Source: Patagioenas fasciata
Lineage: Eukaryota > Chordata > Aves > Columbiformes > Columbidae
Length of the DNA: 64,000 bases
Assembly (NCBI RefSeq): GCF_037038585.1
Contig: NC_092522.1
Location: forward strand, 47,715,661-47,779,660
Direction of reading: 5' to 3'
The position numbers and the translations under genes were made by a program. The notes beneath the pieces are model-generated. The model saw only the letters and a program-made list of their open reading frames with translations, ran no database searches and was not told the DNA's origin. How positions within the stretch are numbered: the stretch's first letter is position 1; each line of letters opens with the position of its first letter. This document shows, piece by piece, positions 49,342-63,212 of the stretch.

Positions 49342-52300
49342 TTAAATCTATATTAGACTTTCGTTCCTTACAGTATTATCCTGGATTTAAGACCCTATAA
49401 GGCTTAAACTACAATCAAACCAGGATTCATTTGGTGTTGGGATTTCCCCCTCATCCCCAGACCTCTCAATAACAGCATATCTCTGGAAACACCTACCCAA
49501 AACACAAGCATCACATCATTAGACCTGCTTCTAGTGAAGATTTAGCAATGTAAAGAAACACGTATCTTGTTTCAACAGTTATTTTCCCTGTAATCCCAGA
49601 TTCATTTTTCAATGGAGGAAAAAAAAAAAAAAATTATAAAAGCCTGCTAAATAAAATCCAACCAACAGGTCAAAAGCAAGGTGAGACTTTCTGAGGGCTG
49701 CTCCAAGAATTCCGTCAGGAAAATTCCAATTATTCTTTTATTGGTTTACCTGCCCATGAGGCAACAGATAGTCAAAAATCTGTATCAAAGTAGGGGTCCC
49801 ACCAACAGACTGCTTTATTATGAATGTTTCCTGATAGAACAAACTCTAAGTCTCAAACTTAAATTTGAAAAAAGATAAATATTAATGAGCTTTATTAGGA
49901 AAGCTTTACTTGTAGTCCTCTGAAATGTTAGAAAACAAGACTGGGTTTTGAGCAGGTCTTAAGGGTTTTTGCACCGTGATGTTTAGCAACTCATGTGCAG
50001 CAGCATTCCCACAATAACAGATTTTTGAAGCCACTGATCACCAAGATCAATGTGCAATCAGTGAAACCAGTCATTAACAACCTTCTTCAGAACTTCAACA
50101 TCAACTTCAAGCTATTGAAAGGGGTGGGGTACCAGCCTTTCTACAGTTATTTCTGGGATTCACATCCTTAAATATTCAATGTAGGAAAAAAAAAAATCTT
50201 AACATGGAAAATTATTTGGCAGCGAGATTAGGAAAGAGAAAATTCACATTATTAACTAGATTTAGTCCACAGTTTGGCCATGATAGTGATCTTCTCATTT
50301 TTCTTGTTAATTTGGTAAAAAGCAAGATGAGACTTCCAGCTTGACTGCAGCATAGAGATAATACATCTTACATAACAGTAACGCTTTCAGATTTCATCTT
50401 TAGATATGGTAGCCTGCACCTATGGAAAAGTTCATTTAACAGGTAAGATGTATTTAGCATCTAATTAGCAGTGAAGCTGAAGAGACTGGTAGAGGTGGAG
50501 CTTTTTCCTTCCAGAAAAAGTCTGGAACCACGGCTTCATTTCATGCCGCAACTTTTTCTCTCCCCACGTCTTCTAATTTTCCTGTAACAGGTTTTAAAGT
50601 TCTATGAATTACTTCAGCCTCTCACCACTTGAAGGACCTTGTTTATCCACAGTGCACCACAGGGACGTGCCAGCTGCCACTGCTGAGCCCAGCACCTGTG
50701 CAGCATGGTACTTCGCTTGAAGTCTGGTGCAGTTTACTAGGAAGAGGTTTCTAAAAATTGGTAATTTGCATCTGTTACCATCTCAAATGCAGCTTGGGGT
50801 GTGTCAAAAGCTTTGAATGTGTTGCAGTGGCACTTATTGCAGTGCTTTAATCATGTGTTCAATTAGTAAAGAATACCTATCTAGTCTAATTTATCATTTC
50901 TTGCACTGAAATGAGTTACAGTTGTTCTTCCTACCATCTGGGAATAAAAAGAAACAACCAGCTGCAAATTAGTATGCTTCCCACCTCCGCTTCTGAAACA
51001 AAAATTGCTTTATTGCACCATCAGAAAGAACAGAGCATGAAAACAGTGAATGAAACTGGTATTGCGGGCAGTAAGGAATTATCACACAACATTAAAAAAC
51101 TAGGCCATTTCATGCTGTGGAGTTAAAATCAAATCTGTTAAGCAGCCTCTTTTCATTAAAACGCAACCTCACATGGAAGAATTTGTTATCTACTAGATAC
51201 AGCAGGGGAATAGGAATTTATACTTCTAATCATGTTACCGGTTTAACATGTGGAACTTGGGGAAATTACTAGCATCAGCTCCCTTGGCTGGCTGAGGAAG
51301 ACACACAGTCCCTACCTGTCTTTGTAAGATACTTCGGTATCTCATATGTAAATCAATCAGACATCATAATGCATTCCATGCAAAGAAATTCTACCTCTGT
51401 CTTTTGTTTTAATAGCTGTTTCTCAGAAACAAAAAGAATTCAACAGCACATAAAGCAACATAGAAGCAAATCAATTTAACACAAATAATAAAAATTGCTA
51501 AAGCAACTAAGAAAAACACACAGAACTGAGGTGCATCAGTCTCCATTTTTACATCTGGAATATTTATTTCTAACTTAATCATAATTAAGAGGCCATATTT
51601 ACACAAAGGCAAAAGTGAGATACTTCTCAGATCAAATGGGTTATTCTAAACTCTAAATCAGTGTCCTACATATGCTTGATGATAGTCTGCCATCTGAATA
51701 TACTCAGTTTTGTGCTCAAAATAGAACATTAATTTGCAAGGCCCAATGGGGAAATAATTCAGCTGTTGTGAGAACTAGCTTACTGAACCTCAAGTGAATT
51801 TTACAGACACACTAGTCCTATTGAATCATTTGTATGTTTAGGACATGCCACATAGCAAACACTAATTGTGGGGACCATAAATGGGATTAGTTACACTGGT
51901 ATCAGGATACTCAGGATAATCACAACTGCATGTTCTATTAATAAAGGAAGAGCATCGTAGTTGCACATACTATTTCTGTTCGCAAGAGAATCATGTAGAT
52001 GGTTTTCACTATCTAGAAGGGGTTATTGAGAAATATTGATGTAGCATTTAGAAAGGCAAAATACAGATAAAAGATGTTTACCCAGAAATGTAAAGATACA
52101 GACAGAGCAACTTAAATGCTGTGTGGTATTCAAACACTATATTGTCTGGTTAGATCAATGGCAATTTATTTTAAAACTGTGAACATCTCTTCAGTTTGTT
52201 AGAGGAATGTCTCTTGGTGGATATTAGATGTTTCCAGAATTCTTAAAACTATAGGATGATTTTCCTAGTGAAAAATATATCATTCTTACTTCTCAAGGAC

Positions 52301-55300
52301 AGAATAAGATAGTCCTGCATATAATGAAAGTGGGCAACATTTAATCAGTAGGATGGTTCACCAAAAATGTCCAAGTGCCCAGTCACAGTTCTGGACACAT
52401 CATGTCAGCCAAAGACCGTCAATACTGACCAACGTATGAGTTCCGTTTGCTTAAATCCCATTATGTTAAGGTAGCACACATATCAGAAACACTTAGCAAT
52501 CATCCAGGCTGAAGACTGAATCATACTAAGGTTTCCCATGATCAGCACCTTCCCGTCAGTGTTTGCATTTTCAGACTGTGGCAAACATGAAAAAAGCTGG
52601 ACAGATTCAACCTGTGACTAAGGAAAGCGAGATGCTGTCAGTGGCGTCTCTCAGACCTCAATATAAAGGGAGATGGAATGTAAAATGGTTGGTAATTCCA
52701 AAATAAAGGCCTAGCACTGAAGAGCCTGGGCCAGCAACGTGTAAATTGATAGTTAACACACCTTTTCAAAGGAGGAATTTATTTTTAAGTATCTGACCCT
52801 ATGCACACATTCCATTTCTTCTAATTGTCAATTATCATAATTTGTAAACTAGTTACAGAAACTAAACACAACAGTATGACTGTGTCACTTCCTTACTGGT
52901 TTCAAAGATTATGCAATTTATCACCTAACACTACTTACCCAGTGCCTAAAAATAAAGTTCCCCTTGACACATGTGTACCTCAGGTATACCGGAAAGAAAT
53001 ATCTTAGTGGTAGCATCTGTATTAACAAAGGGTAGTCCTGTTAAGTTCTTTCAGCTGTCCTAGCTGTCATTTTAATGTTGCTTGAAATAATCCTCCTCTA
53101 CAAGGGGCAGCTAGCAACTGTCAGATACATTATCATTGCAGGAAACATGTTCTTAGGTTGCCAGCTCCCAGCTCCTTTCTTGCATCTGTTGTTGATTTGG
53201 CCATGCATTTTAGATTCTTTCAGTGCTTTCACCAAGTTGTTACGTAAATGCCTAATCTAATCCCAGAGTTGCTGCTGAGAAAGAAGATCCTTTTCTCTTT
53301 GTGGGTCTACCCCCTCTTGCATTGGTTTTAGCTTACCTGACTGCAATAACTCAGAGCAAATTAATCCAGCAGAAAGTGAAACTTTTCTTCTAGTCTGAAA
53401 ACCTGAATTGGCTTACTATTGTGTGCAGTAGGCAACAGCCCTAGCGCAGGGAATAAGGTTGGACCACAAGGTTGGAATCAGAAGTCCAAGACATCTTCCT
53501 TCCGCTGACAGAGCTGTTAGGTAGGCTCAGCCCATGTCGATTTTCCATCAACCTGAGCAAACATTTTACTAGATATAGGGAAAGCCAATCAGCATGCTAT
53601 AGCAGGGCAAACACTGCCTTCTTCCCACAAAGACTACCCACGCATTTGGTAAATTATGTGGGCTGCACTAACTCAAGTTTAGTTTGTTTTCTACACAGAG
53701 TACACAATCAAGCAATTTCTTAGAAGGGAGCGGCAATATTTCTGGAGCCTCCACTGAAGGAAAGATACAGAAATGTGTATTGCACGCTTCAATATGGCTT
53801 CTGTAAATCCCTATTCAAGTAGCTGCAATTTCCTCTAATACTATTGAGCAGAAAAGCTATTACTAAAGGAAAAAATAAAAGAATATGCAATGCAAGAAAG
53901 TGAAAGCATGCTGAAGTGCATCCACAGGATGAGAAATCAGCCTACTGTACAGGAACACAGCCTAGCAGCAGGAGCAGAGAGCTGCAAAACATAATTCACA
54001 AGCTGCTATTCTCAGCCATACTAATGTCTCCTACATGACCTTTCACAACTGTTTTTGTCTTAGTTCATCCTTTTGCAAAATACATACAGAAATATCATTC
54101 TAATCTTGCAAAATGCAGAACACAATAAAAGGGCTCTTATCAGTAAAGAAGTACATGCTTCAGGATCTACTGATAAAAGGTGGTTCAGAAATAATTGCCA
54201 TCTCCCTCATGGCATCTGAGGACAAGGTATAATGCAAGGCTAAAACCTGGATCTCAAACTTCTGCTTTAGATGTGGAGAGAGTTTCTGTCTTTTGCTTTG
54301 GTTGAGATTCATGGCTAATAATAACTTCTAGTGTAAATGACATTTTCCTCAAAGCAGCACATGAAACTTGGTCAGGTGGCAATTACCCCCAGAAAGCATG
54401 ACCTGAACATTCAGCTGGCTTCACTTAGTACAAATAGCTGCACTAAAAGATATGACTGGAGATTAAAGATTTAGCTTTGTACTATAGATAGGATGTAAAA
54501 GCATAATAACTCAAATAATGAACTACGGCAGGAGTTTGCCCTTAGATATGCTCTTTTCTCATCAGCATAGATTGTTGATTCATGCAGTGCAACATCATGT
54601 AGTGTTCACAGATCTTTGCATGTCCAACTGGAGATGCAGCAGTGATCCAGAAGCCAGGTTGGCAGCCTGGACTTCTCAACAGACGTGCAAATGCACATAG
54701 GTAAATTATTTGATCTCTTACCCTCACACAAGAGCGCTTCATACCATTCAAATGATTTAAAACATTTTGCATTCATTTCTGTGTATCACTTACAGTTTAC
54801 AGTAGCTAGGCCTTTTTTTCAAATAGAAACACAATGACACATTTTTGAGCCCTAGACATTTCTGCTATACTGCTGAGCCAGCATTCCAACACTAAATAAA
54901 TATATAGCCATGAAAGTAAGTAACAAGACATGCTGTGAAGTGTTTAAAATTTAATTGCCCATTAGTAAATCATACAGCCTAGAGCTTCCAAAACCCTAAA
55001 AGAGATGGAAGTTTGCTGTTTCGCTTTAGGGTTTTCTCATTTCCTTTAGGCTGTAGGCTTCAAAGGAAAAGGTCTATGCCATTCTTGCACAGCACATAGA
55101 TCTCTGAACACAAGTTTTTTTTCCACTATGGCTGTCTTTAAAACCATGTACTGCAGGGATATATACCCAGGAGTACTTACATTTATACAGTTCTAAAATT
55201 ACATTCAGCCCTTTGAAGGCAACTGCAAGGCTGCTGTGGCCACCAATTAAAATGAGTTTGGCACCCCTGATGTATAGTATGATCTCAGCCTATGGGTGAG

Positions 55301-58300
55301 GAGGTGAAATTGGAATCTTTTGCCTTTTGCTTTGCCTTTGCATTTGGTGCCTCTGGAATAACAAACCCATTTCAAACTTCTAGACAAAGGAGGATACTTA
55401 CTCTAGCTTGCCTCTGGACTTTGGCACTAGTATCACCCGTTTCAATGTCTAAGACTGCCAATCACATTTTAAAAGCTCGTCCAAGCAAAATATGTGTTCA
55501 GAGTGTGCCATGAAGGTTTAAAAGGACAGAGAAAGTAAAAGGTCAAGTGTCACATAAGAGACAATTCAGTTCAGGCTTTAAGGTAAAAACATGCCAGTGC
55601 TGCCATCATGGATGATAGCAAAATTAGCCAATGAGATGTTCCTACTGCAACTTGTAACCAATAGCAAAAAGACACTTGAGCTGGTAAAGACTATATAAAA
55701 AGGTGTTCGTGGCAATAAATGGAGACTGCTGTTTGTACTTAAGAACTTGGTCTGTGTCCTTTGCCTGTCTCAACTGCGACAGTAAAGAATGGTACAATTT
55801 ATGTTTTAACCCTATCATTTCAATATCTAATTCTGGTTGATTTCCCACACCCTTAAACCAGCTCATATTTCTACTCTTAGAAACCATTTGTGAAGCAGCT
55901 ACTGTTAAAGAATTTAAGGTCATTTAGTTGATTCAATTTTAACAGTCTTTAAATAATTGAAAGCTGAAGGAGGTACTCAGACACTACATGCAGGATGAAA
56001 TTCAGAGGTACATTTTAGCGTTCTCATTTCAGCTTCTGGAGTTATTTTTAATGTCTTCAGAAAATACATTCAGTGTGTGGAACATGAAATGCATGAGGAG
56101 CAAAACACATGACGAAACCCCATACTCATGGTACCAGTTCTCTCAAAAGCTGCATTTGCAAAGGTATTAAATTATGCTTGAAAACATTCTGCATAGAAAT
56201 TCTGGTTACTCCAGAAGTTTTCACTTTGTAGTAGAGGTCAGTAAAAAGATGCAGAAAGCTTTTACTCCCTGTTAGCATTACAACAGTCTGGACTCACCAT
56301 TTTCAGGAGAAAGATGGAAAACTTCTGTTAAAGTTTCTGCTGGTAAATGGTATACCCATTTGTCAGAGGGCACAGCCTCACTTTCTCACACACAAGCAGA
56401 GCAATACTCAGCAAACTACTGGGTTGGCCTGTTCGACTGGCAAAACCTGTTTCCCAACCCATCTGCCTCTCTCAGCTGCCTAAGCAACCTCCTTGCTTCA
56501 GCATCTCCATTCCCCCAGTTCCTCAAAGATACTGTGATAGCTTAAACAGCTTCAGAAGGTATGGTACAGAATCAGTTTAGAGTACAGACTAGGGTAATGC
56601 CCAGGAAGCATCAGTTAGTAAATGTTTGGGATCTGGTGACAGCTGGTGTACCACTTCTACGCATATGTGCTTTTCCTGCAAGGAAGTTTCATACTCTGTT
56701 TTAAGAGTTGAATGTCTATATTTTTCTTTCCAGGGGAGAGAAAATCTGTATGCTCTTGCAAAAGTCACTCTGACACTTGTCTAAAGCACAACCTCTTGAA
56801 AAGCTTTGCTTCATTCATTCCTTTCAGTCCTTGTCTTAACCACATCACTGTTTTGTACGCATAAGAAGCACAATCTGTTTATGGTTTCAGCTAGGTTCTT
56901 CACTTAAAAAAGCAAATGGACACATGTCTCTTAAGGTCTTCTGAGTCATCATCAGTAACTACTCTAGGACTTCAGTCGGATTTTGTACAAATACCATAAC
57001 CTTCAAGCAGCTGAGGTCAGATGCAGAAAGACAGCAGGAATTTAGGTAGCTAATTCCCAAGAAACTTTTTATTGCTATTTTTTAATCCTGAAGGCATCAA
57101 AACTCTTGTAGGTATACTCATTTTTCTCAAATTGCTAGAATTCCACTTCTGCACATGCCAAGAAATATCCTGGTCTTCAAATGGTTTAGCAGTTTGTTGC
57201 CTACTTTATAATTACCCTGGACCTGTGGCTAAAGTAGACACTTCTCCATAGATTATGATGTTCTTCTATCCAAAAAAACCATAGACTATTAAAACAATGA
57301 CGCGGTGGGCCAAAGTGAAATAAAGAACAAAAGACAGCTAAACAAATAAACAGGAGAAACTACACATTTGAAAGTGAAACAAGACTTCTAAATTACATTT
57401 ACATAAAAGAGAATATTCCTACTCAGCAATGGTCAGTAACCGCAGGATTTGATTGATAAGTTTTAGAAGTTTTGCTCTGAAAGTATACATAACTTTGAGC
57501 TTAGGATTTGATTTGGAGATGTCAGTAGAAGGGTAATAAAAATTCCAGCTTTACAAAAGGCTTTTGAGAGATTACTCTCTTCCTTTCAATACAGATGTAA
57601 ATATCGCAAAACAAAATAAAGCCCAAGTAGTAATTAGAAATAATAACAGAGTAACAGGAGGACATGTAATCTGTCTATGACAAACAGCAAGTAATTTTAA
57701 CATTGCTAAATTAGGAAAAAAAGGGAAACAGCAAAGTTAACATTTACAAATATTAGTTAATAAGCCTAGGGCAGAATACCATTAACCAAGCCCTGAGCCC
57801 AGTTACACTCTGTCTATCATACTAAGTTAAATGGACTGGTTTTGCAATGTTTTGTTTTGTCTGTGTGTATTTCAGCAGAGAAAGAATGACCCTAGAACTA
57901 ACACAGAAGGACTACAGAGGCAGCAGTTGCAGTCCCTCAGCTCTGGAGAGCTGCTGGGCTGGCTCCTCATCACTGGGAATTTAGCAAAGCAGGTAAACCA
58001 GCAGGACACAGCAGTTTGGAGAATGCATGCAAGAGATGCTCCAACTGTCAGCAGCCAGCACTGCTCCAAACAATAATTCAGTCATGCTACTCCATGGCTT
58101 CTCTGATTTCTGCCAGGACATGGTTTTTACTACTCATTGGCCTGTTAACCATAAACATTGGATTAGAGCTACTCGTGCCACCTTTGTTTCAGAAAGCACA
58201 AGCAGGAGTTTGGCACAGCTGATTACTGTGCTTACATAAGAAACCAGGAACTGCCACCCTGCCTGGGAACACAGGACAGGACAGAACCAGGTTTCCTCTC

Positions 58301-58522
58301 TGCTACCACCTGCTTCAGCAGAGAAAACAAGAACTTTGTCCCTTTGTCCTGGACACGCAAGAGATAATGTGCCCAGTCTGTCAGCTGTGACTTTCATCTC
58401 TGGTAACTAAAGAGTGGCTTCTGTCTTGAAGCACAGAGCCTAGTACATTTCCCCAAAAGTTCATTAGCATTAATTTTGGACAAATACAGGTATTTTTGGA
58501 AATATTAATACAAAAGATCTCT

Positions 58523-58654
58523 GGTTTGTGTTTTTGGCAGGTTTTTTTTTAGGTTTTGGTTTGGTTTTGGTTGGTTTGTTTGGTTGGCTTTTTTTGGGGG
58601 GGTGGTTTTTGCTTGGTTTGGGTTTTTTTGTTGTTGGTTTGTTTGTTTGTTTTT
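58523..58654. repeat. T/G-rich low-complexity tract
   Basis: About 130 nt of nearly only T and G on the plus strand: GGTTTTGGTTTGGTTTTGG, a G7 run, and (TTTG)n at the end. It is the inverted-orientation counterpart of the A/C tracts. The Phe/Trp/Leu/Gly-rich frame across it is an artefact. Confidence 0.88.
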
Positions 58655-61600
58655 AACTTAAGGCCCTTCTTTTTTTGTCTTAAAATTCATGGTAGTCTTT
58701 CTGCCTCTTCCTCCTCCTCAGTACAGCTACAAAACCTCAGGTCAAATCCTTATCTTGAGAACGGCATTAAACAGAACTCAACTGAAACCTCCCACATCCC
58801 AGGAGACAGCATTTTAACCCTGAGGCCAGACTAGAATATGACAGCAGCAAGTCTGGAGCTGTTCTAAAGTGTATAAAATACAGGAACTTTCCCTGAGAAG
58901 AAAGCAGACACACAGGCAGATAGAATGACTCTTTCACTTGGTGTTTATACAACTTAATCAGAGAGGTGGGACGCCTGGTTCCAGGACAGTCTATTGATCT
59001 ATCTTGAAGAGGACAGCAGCTATGACTAACCTGTCCCAGAACACCCTGTAGCATTCAACTACTCTCCTTGGGCGCAGGTTCAAATCCCTCCAAGCAAAGC
59101 AGGGAAAAAAAATGTGGTTTTTCACGTGCTAAGTCAGTGCCCAAACAGTTGATCTATTGATTGTAATCCTTCTCCTCTGGCATCTTTCTCAACCTACCTC
59201 TTTTCTTAGAAGCAGTCCAGTATAAGAGCCACTCTGTTGCAGAGCGCCACACAATCTCACTCTGTCTCCTAGATCATCCCCAGCAAATTACCTTTTCCAG
59301 TGGATGTGGTTGCTAAGTAACAACCAACTCTGGAAAGAGAAACAAAGTTCCTTCCCAAAGTTCGGCATCCCCACCCTGATGAATAGGTGCAATTTGTCAC
59401 ACGTATTTAAATGATCCGTGAGTGTTATAGCACAACGAAGCTTAGTTTTCTGCTGGAGTCAAAGGTGGCTACTAGTGAGACTGATCCAAGTTTAAACCAT
59501 CACAAAGTTTGTACATTTTCATACAAGGGGCAACAGGGAATCTTACGACAGATCTCTAGACATACATTAGGTATGAATTATGAAATATATTTATTTGGTG
59601 TCGACCAATGAGCTAATACAGACATCCTCATGGACACAAGCTGCATATTCTCCTGCCAGCAAAATAAAATATGCGGTTTACATTAAATTCAAGTATGGGA
59701 CAAAAAATTCTGCTTTTCTTAAAGCCTTTGTGAACTATCCTCTTTCTAATAAAGTTAAATTCACATTCTTCCATAAGGTGTGCAAGACCCAAGTAGCTTC
59801 TTCCACCCCAAGGCTCTATTGTAAGAACATATGAATCTCAGACTGGAGCATAACAAAGACATCACGATGCTTTCACAGCATTCCTTTATCTTCCACAGGT
59901 TTGTTAACATCTGTACTGCACACTAAATATGCACTGGATGTGGGGCCTGTTCCCGTGAGGAGGAAGAAAAGCTAGAAAGACCACTTCTTGACAGAAGAAC
60001 TTGCAGAAAATGATGGAGACTGACATGTTTCTCTCTCCATGGCTTTCATATGGACTGCACCTTCTTTTGCAGTACATCCACCAACTCCAGCACAATCTCC
60101 CAGCCTGTTAACCTTCATGAAGGCAGAGTTTAGTCTCTCTTGCAAATCATCAGTAGCAATGCTTATGACAATTACACCTAACAGAGAACATCCTTATGAA
60201 TCAAATTATATACACATTTACTCCTCATTGGGCTTGCCAGTAAGATCCATATAACCTATATAACTTGAACGCAAAACTTCCCCTGAAAGCCATATTGTTC
60301 CTTTACTAGTCCTTCAACCAAGCAGTTTCAAGGTAACAGCCGCTGTCAGCTTTTAGCTACAATGGCTGCATAGATGTTCCTTATTCTCTTCAGAATACAG
60401 CAAGGAGAAACACTAATTCAGTACATCATGGATCTTGGGTGTCATTCCTTGCAACACAGCATCACAACACATCCTTGCAACCTCAGCATCAACACTGAAA
60501 CAGGTACAGGCTAAGTTCTGGAGAAGATGCTGATACTCACTAACCAGCTTGCAGATAACCACACCATGGGTTTCAGAAGCAGTTGAACACTATCAGCCCT
60601 CTCCTCCCTTCTCTTACTCTCTTGACTCCTGTGACTCAGTTAGGAGTCCCGCTTGACCTCAACCAAAAAATTAAAAATGTGCATTGCCATCATAAAAGAT
60701 GCAACTTCTCCTCACTCTTCCTTTGCAAATCCCAAGATCAGGACAAGGCTACACTAGCTTCCTTGTAATGTGTATCTTGTTAACTCTGTCATGACTGAGA
60801 AGGATCCGAAGCAGCTGTTTCTCAGCATCCCTCTGGTATCCAAGTGTTAAAAGAAACCTACAGTCATGTTTGTGATGGAGGCAAAAAAATACAGCTGAAG
60901 AGTCAGAATAAGACTTATGATCCTTTTGCATAAAAGGCCATGGGATATCCTCACACTGAGAAGACCCATTCCAAAAATAAACTTAAAAATACAGGCCCTA
61001 AGTTCCTAAATTGGCACCTCCTTTCCTTCAACAAACAGAAGCCACTTTACCCTTTGTATCTTGCAACACAACCAATGTAAATTTCTTCTTTTTTTAATTC
61101 ATTCTGCTTACAACTCATGTAGTGCAGTATTCCCATATTGCACCAATATGGGATAAGATCTTATAGCCTAAAAGTATGCCAAGAACAGTGAAACACACTA
61201 CCTGAGAGAGCAACCACAAAAACTACTTCATTTTTTTATTGTCAGAAACAAATCACATACAGATGGCCCCAAAACATAGCCAACCAGAAAAAACTGCTTC
61301 AGCAAGATCATTCACAACATCTAGCACTGAGATAAGCAATGACCACAGATGTGTGTAAGGTCATAATTACAGAGTTACCAATACAGATGCTATTTAAATG
61401 CACACAATTGTATATTCTTAGTGATTACGTTGTCAATGATTAATGACCAAATGCTTCCCCTTATACACTGCTCATATGACAATCTGCATGACTGCTTAAA
61501 TTGCACAGGGAGGAATAAAGTTGTTAGAAAAGAAACCTGCATCCAGTCACTGCCATAATCTGCTGAAGCCTCATCCCCAGTCCCTGTCACTACCCTTCAT

Positions 61601-63194
61601 TTGCCCGTCCTTCAGGAAGCTTGTAACAGTCCTGTGACAGTCTGTATGTGCAGCAATATAAATTGCCTTCAACAACAATTTGCCTGTGTTTATTCTGCAA
61701 ACTCCATTTAAGAATATTTCCAAATTCTTAACTGGCTTTATCATTTTCTTCAAAGACTTTCTCTAGTTGGTAAGATGCCAAAGAATATAATAAGGATGGG
61801 AGGGAACAAGAAGTGAAGTTAGGGATGCTAAAATTAAATACTTTTCCTATGTGCTTTATATAGAAAACAAAAAGACTGTGAAATAAGCCTTGTCCTCTGC
61901 ACAAGGGGCAGGTGTGCATTTATTTACATGATGAATGACAAATTAGTCAGCTGAACATAAGGTACACCCAAGAACTCCCTGCAATTTCATTTCACAGAAA
62001 CAACCCTCAACTGGTACCAACAGTACCAGGGTTCTCTTTCCTGCTTTTGTCCTTGCTGTACTCAGCAAAGAGAAGGAGTTTCAGGTATACAGTTTGTAAC
62101 AATACAGCATTTTCTGAATGTTCAAACGCTTCCAAACAGCTGTTTGAGATGACTGGGCATAGGTTCAGCTTCTTGCTTGTCTTTCATTTCCATGATCATT
62201 TCAAAAGACTTGAAAGATTTCTTGCACAGTTGCAGAGTAAATTAGGGGAAAAATTATGTACCTCACCAGAAACCTTTGTGCTCTGAGAAGAACTTGAGTA
62301 AGTGTTGGACATAGTATACTAGTCTGGATTTATACTTTTCTACGTGTACAACTTCTTATTTATATTAAAAAGGAGACAAGTAAAACTAAAAGGCACTGCA
62401 TAAACCAAGAAACAGATGGATTTTGTTAAAAGGAGCCCAACCCAAAGGCCTATTGGACGTAGAAGAACATACCACCATCTGATGCCTTGTCTATTACATG
62501 CCTGATGACTAGATAAACTTCAGTTTCTGAAATTCACAGAAGTAATGATAACACATGTTTCAGACCTCTGTGCTTTTTAAGTGTATGCCATTTAAGTGGA
62601 GTTTTCTAAAATGTTTTCAATTTGGACAATAGTACTTGTGTTTTTAGTACTTTCCTTGCAGGGCCTCTATGATCAAATCAGCTAAACATGCAGGGCCAGG
62701 TTACACCCTGCCCCTAAGCAGATGTGCAGTGGCAAAGAGATATCTCTGCCGGAACTGTACCACCAAACCCAAACATCCTGTACCTATGTCTGAGCAGGCA
62801 GTGTTAAAGTGTTACCAACACAGTTCCATCCCCACTTGCCAATGGTGAACTTTTTTTTTTAATTGATTCATACATGAAATCAATATTGCCAGATTCAAAA
62901 ATAATAAACTGCAGGGATTGTGGATTAGATTTTTGTCGGGCCAATAAAATGAAGTTACATACATGACACTGGATAAAAAACAAAGAGAAAAGCAAGACCT
63001 TTTTTTACATCCTCTTTTTTTTGAAAATGTGAGACATTATTGTATAGAAAAATAACTTTAATAAAAAAATAGCTCTTGAACAAAATAATATACATTTTAC
63101 GGTACCACAAAATATAATTAATTAGGAATGGAAACAGGAATCGTAAGGTCAGTTCAGCACCTTAAGTTCAAAGTGCTTTATTGTTTTACTGAAA

Positions 63195-63212
63195 GAAAAA
63201 AAAAAAAAAAAA
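63195..63212. repeat. Poly(A) run
   Basis: Eighteen A bases between a short purine stretch and GAAAAAATC. This is a simple run only. Confidence 0.8.

Noticed and set aside
58556-58834. Trp/Phe/Leu/Gly-rich frame that looks like a membrane protein
   Set aside because: It is a translation of the T/G low-complexity tract, not a gene.
59077-59087. GGTTCAAATCC resembling a tRNA/SINE internal B box
   Set aside because: No A box at the right distance upstream and no cloverleaf arms can be formed; a single 11-mer is not enough.
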